In this document: positions 5,176 to 5,218 of the stretch, in pieces
Numbering within the stretch: position 1 is the first letter of the stretch
Layout: every line of letters starts with the position of its first letter
Origin: an uncultured Ruminococcus sp.
GTDB taxonomy: Bacteria; Bacillota; Clostridia; Oscillospirales; Ruminococcaceae
Assembly (NCBI GenBank): GCA_947174625.1
Contig: CAMWJT010000101.1
Coordinates: forward strand, 1 to 5,218
Direction of reading: 5' to 3'
Length of the DNA: 5,218 nucleotides
Made by a program: the position numbers and the translations under genes
The notes under the pieces: generated by a model
Databases searched by the model: none
Seen by the model: the letters and a program-made list of their open reading frames with translations, nothing else
What the model was told of the DNA's origin: nothing

Positions 5176-5218
5176 TTACAAAGCATCTTTCGGACAATTT
5201 TTCGCACACTCAAAACAA
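5176..5218 (-). CDS. C-terminus of a 4Fe-4S ferredoxin-type protein (5' part outside window)
   Basis: Only the last 13 codons and a TAA stop are visible (first full codon at 5217-5215). They read CFECAKNCPKDAL, which fits the last three cysteines of a CxxCxxCxxxCP 4Fe-4S motif, where Pro after the final Cys and a following D/GA are typical. The protein ends right after this motif, so the cluster-binding module is at its extreme C-terminus. It could be a small ferredoxin or the end of a larger iron-sulfur protein such as an RnfB-type electron-transfer subunit; the fragment cannot decide. The gap to the radical SAM start is 41 bp. It holds a weak promoter-like pair at most (TTGTCC 5197-5192, TTAAAT 5174-5169), so cotranscription is plausible. 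Confidence 0.75.
   Translation of the reverse strand, partial: CFECAKNCPKDAL

Overview
The window looks like housekeeping chromosome from a low-to-mid GC, anaerobic Gram-positive bacterium of the class Clostridia, plausibly a Ruminococcus-like Oscillospiraceae. This is inferred from three things: the rplS-lepB-rbgA order typical of Firmicutes, the paired TIGR03960/TIGR03936-type radical-SAM genes, and strong AGGAGG-type ribosome binding sites with very AT-rich intergenic DNA. Every supported gene is on the minus strand, so transcription runs from right to left. I see no mobile element, CRISPR array, tRNA or rRNA.

Reading in the direction of transcription: (1) at the right edge are the last 13 codons of a gene ending in a 4Fe-4S ferredoxin cysteine motif (5176-5218). 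(2) After 41 bp comes a 614-residue B12-binding-type radical SAM protein (3290-5134). Its TGA stop overlaps the TTG start of a 222-residue DUF2344/TIGR03936-type partner (2625-3293). This pair is widely conserved, is fused in some genomes, and has no established reaction. (3) Just past the partner's stop lies a good sigma-A-type promoter with an extended -10. It begins a leader of about 170 nt that folds around an 8-bp stem and precedes rplS, the gene for ribosomal protein L19 (2067-2411). (4) Between rplS and the next gene are 187 bp with a series of hairpins: a 14-bp stem with a 36-nt, almost purely A/T loop, a compact UAUA-loop hairpin, and a terminator-like hairpin with a T-tract. The last of these can also fold in a competing way. 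(5) Two diverged signal peptidase I genes follow in tandem (1202-1879 and 565-1182), 19 bp apart and both with intact catalytic Ser and Lys. (6) The window ends inside rbgA/ylqF (1-514), a circularly permuted GTPase for 50S assembly, which runs off the left edge; rnhB would be the usual next gene.

The genes form two functional groups. One is a radical-SAM module of unknown substrate, possibly cotranscribed with an iron-sulfur protein. The other combines ribosome biogenesis (L19, RbgA) with protein export (two LepB). The main points of interest are the uncharacterised radical-SAM pair with TTGA coupling, the tandem LepB paralogs, the structured rplS leader, and the hairpin cascade that may set how much lepB-rbgA is transcribed relative to rplS. 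The annotation corrects three starts: lepB at GTG 1879, rplS at ATG 2411 and the DUF2344 gene at TTG 3293. It also adds two genes cut by the window edges.
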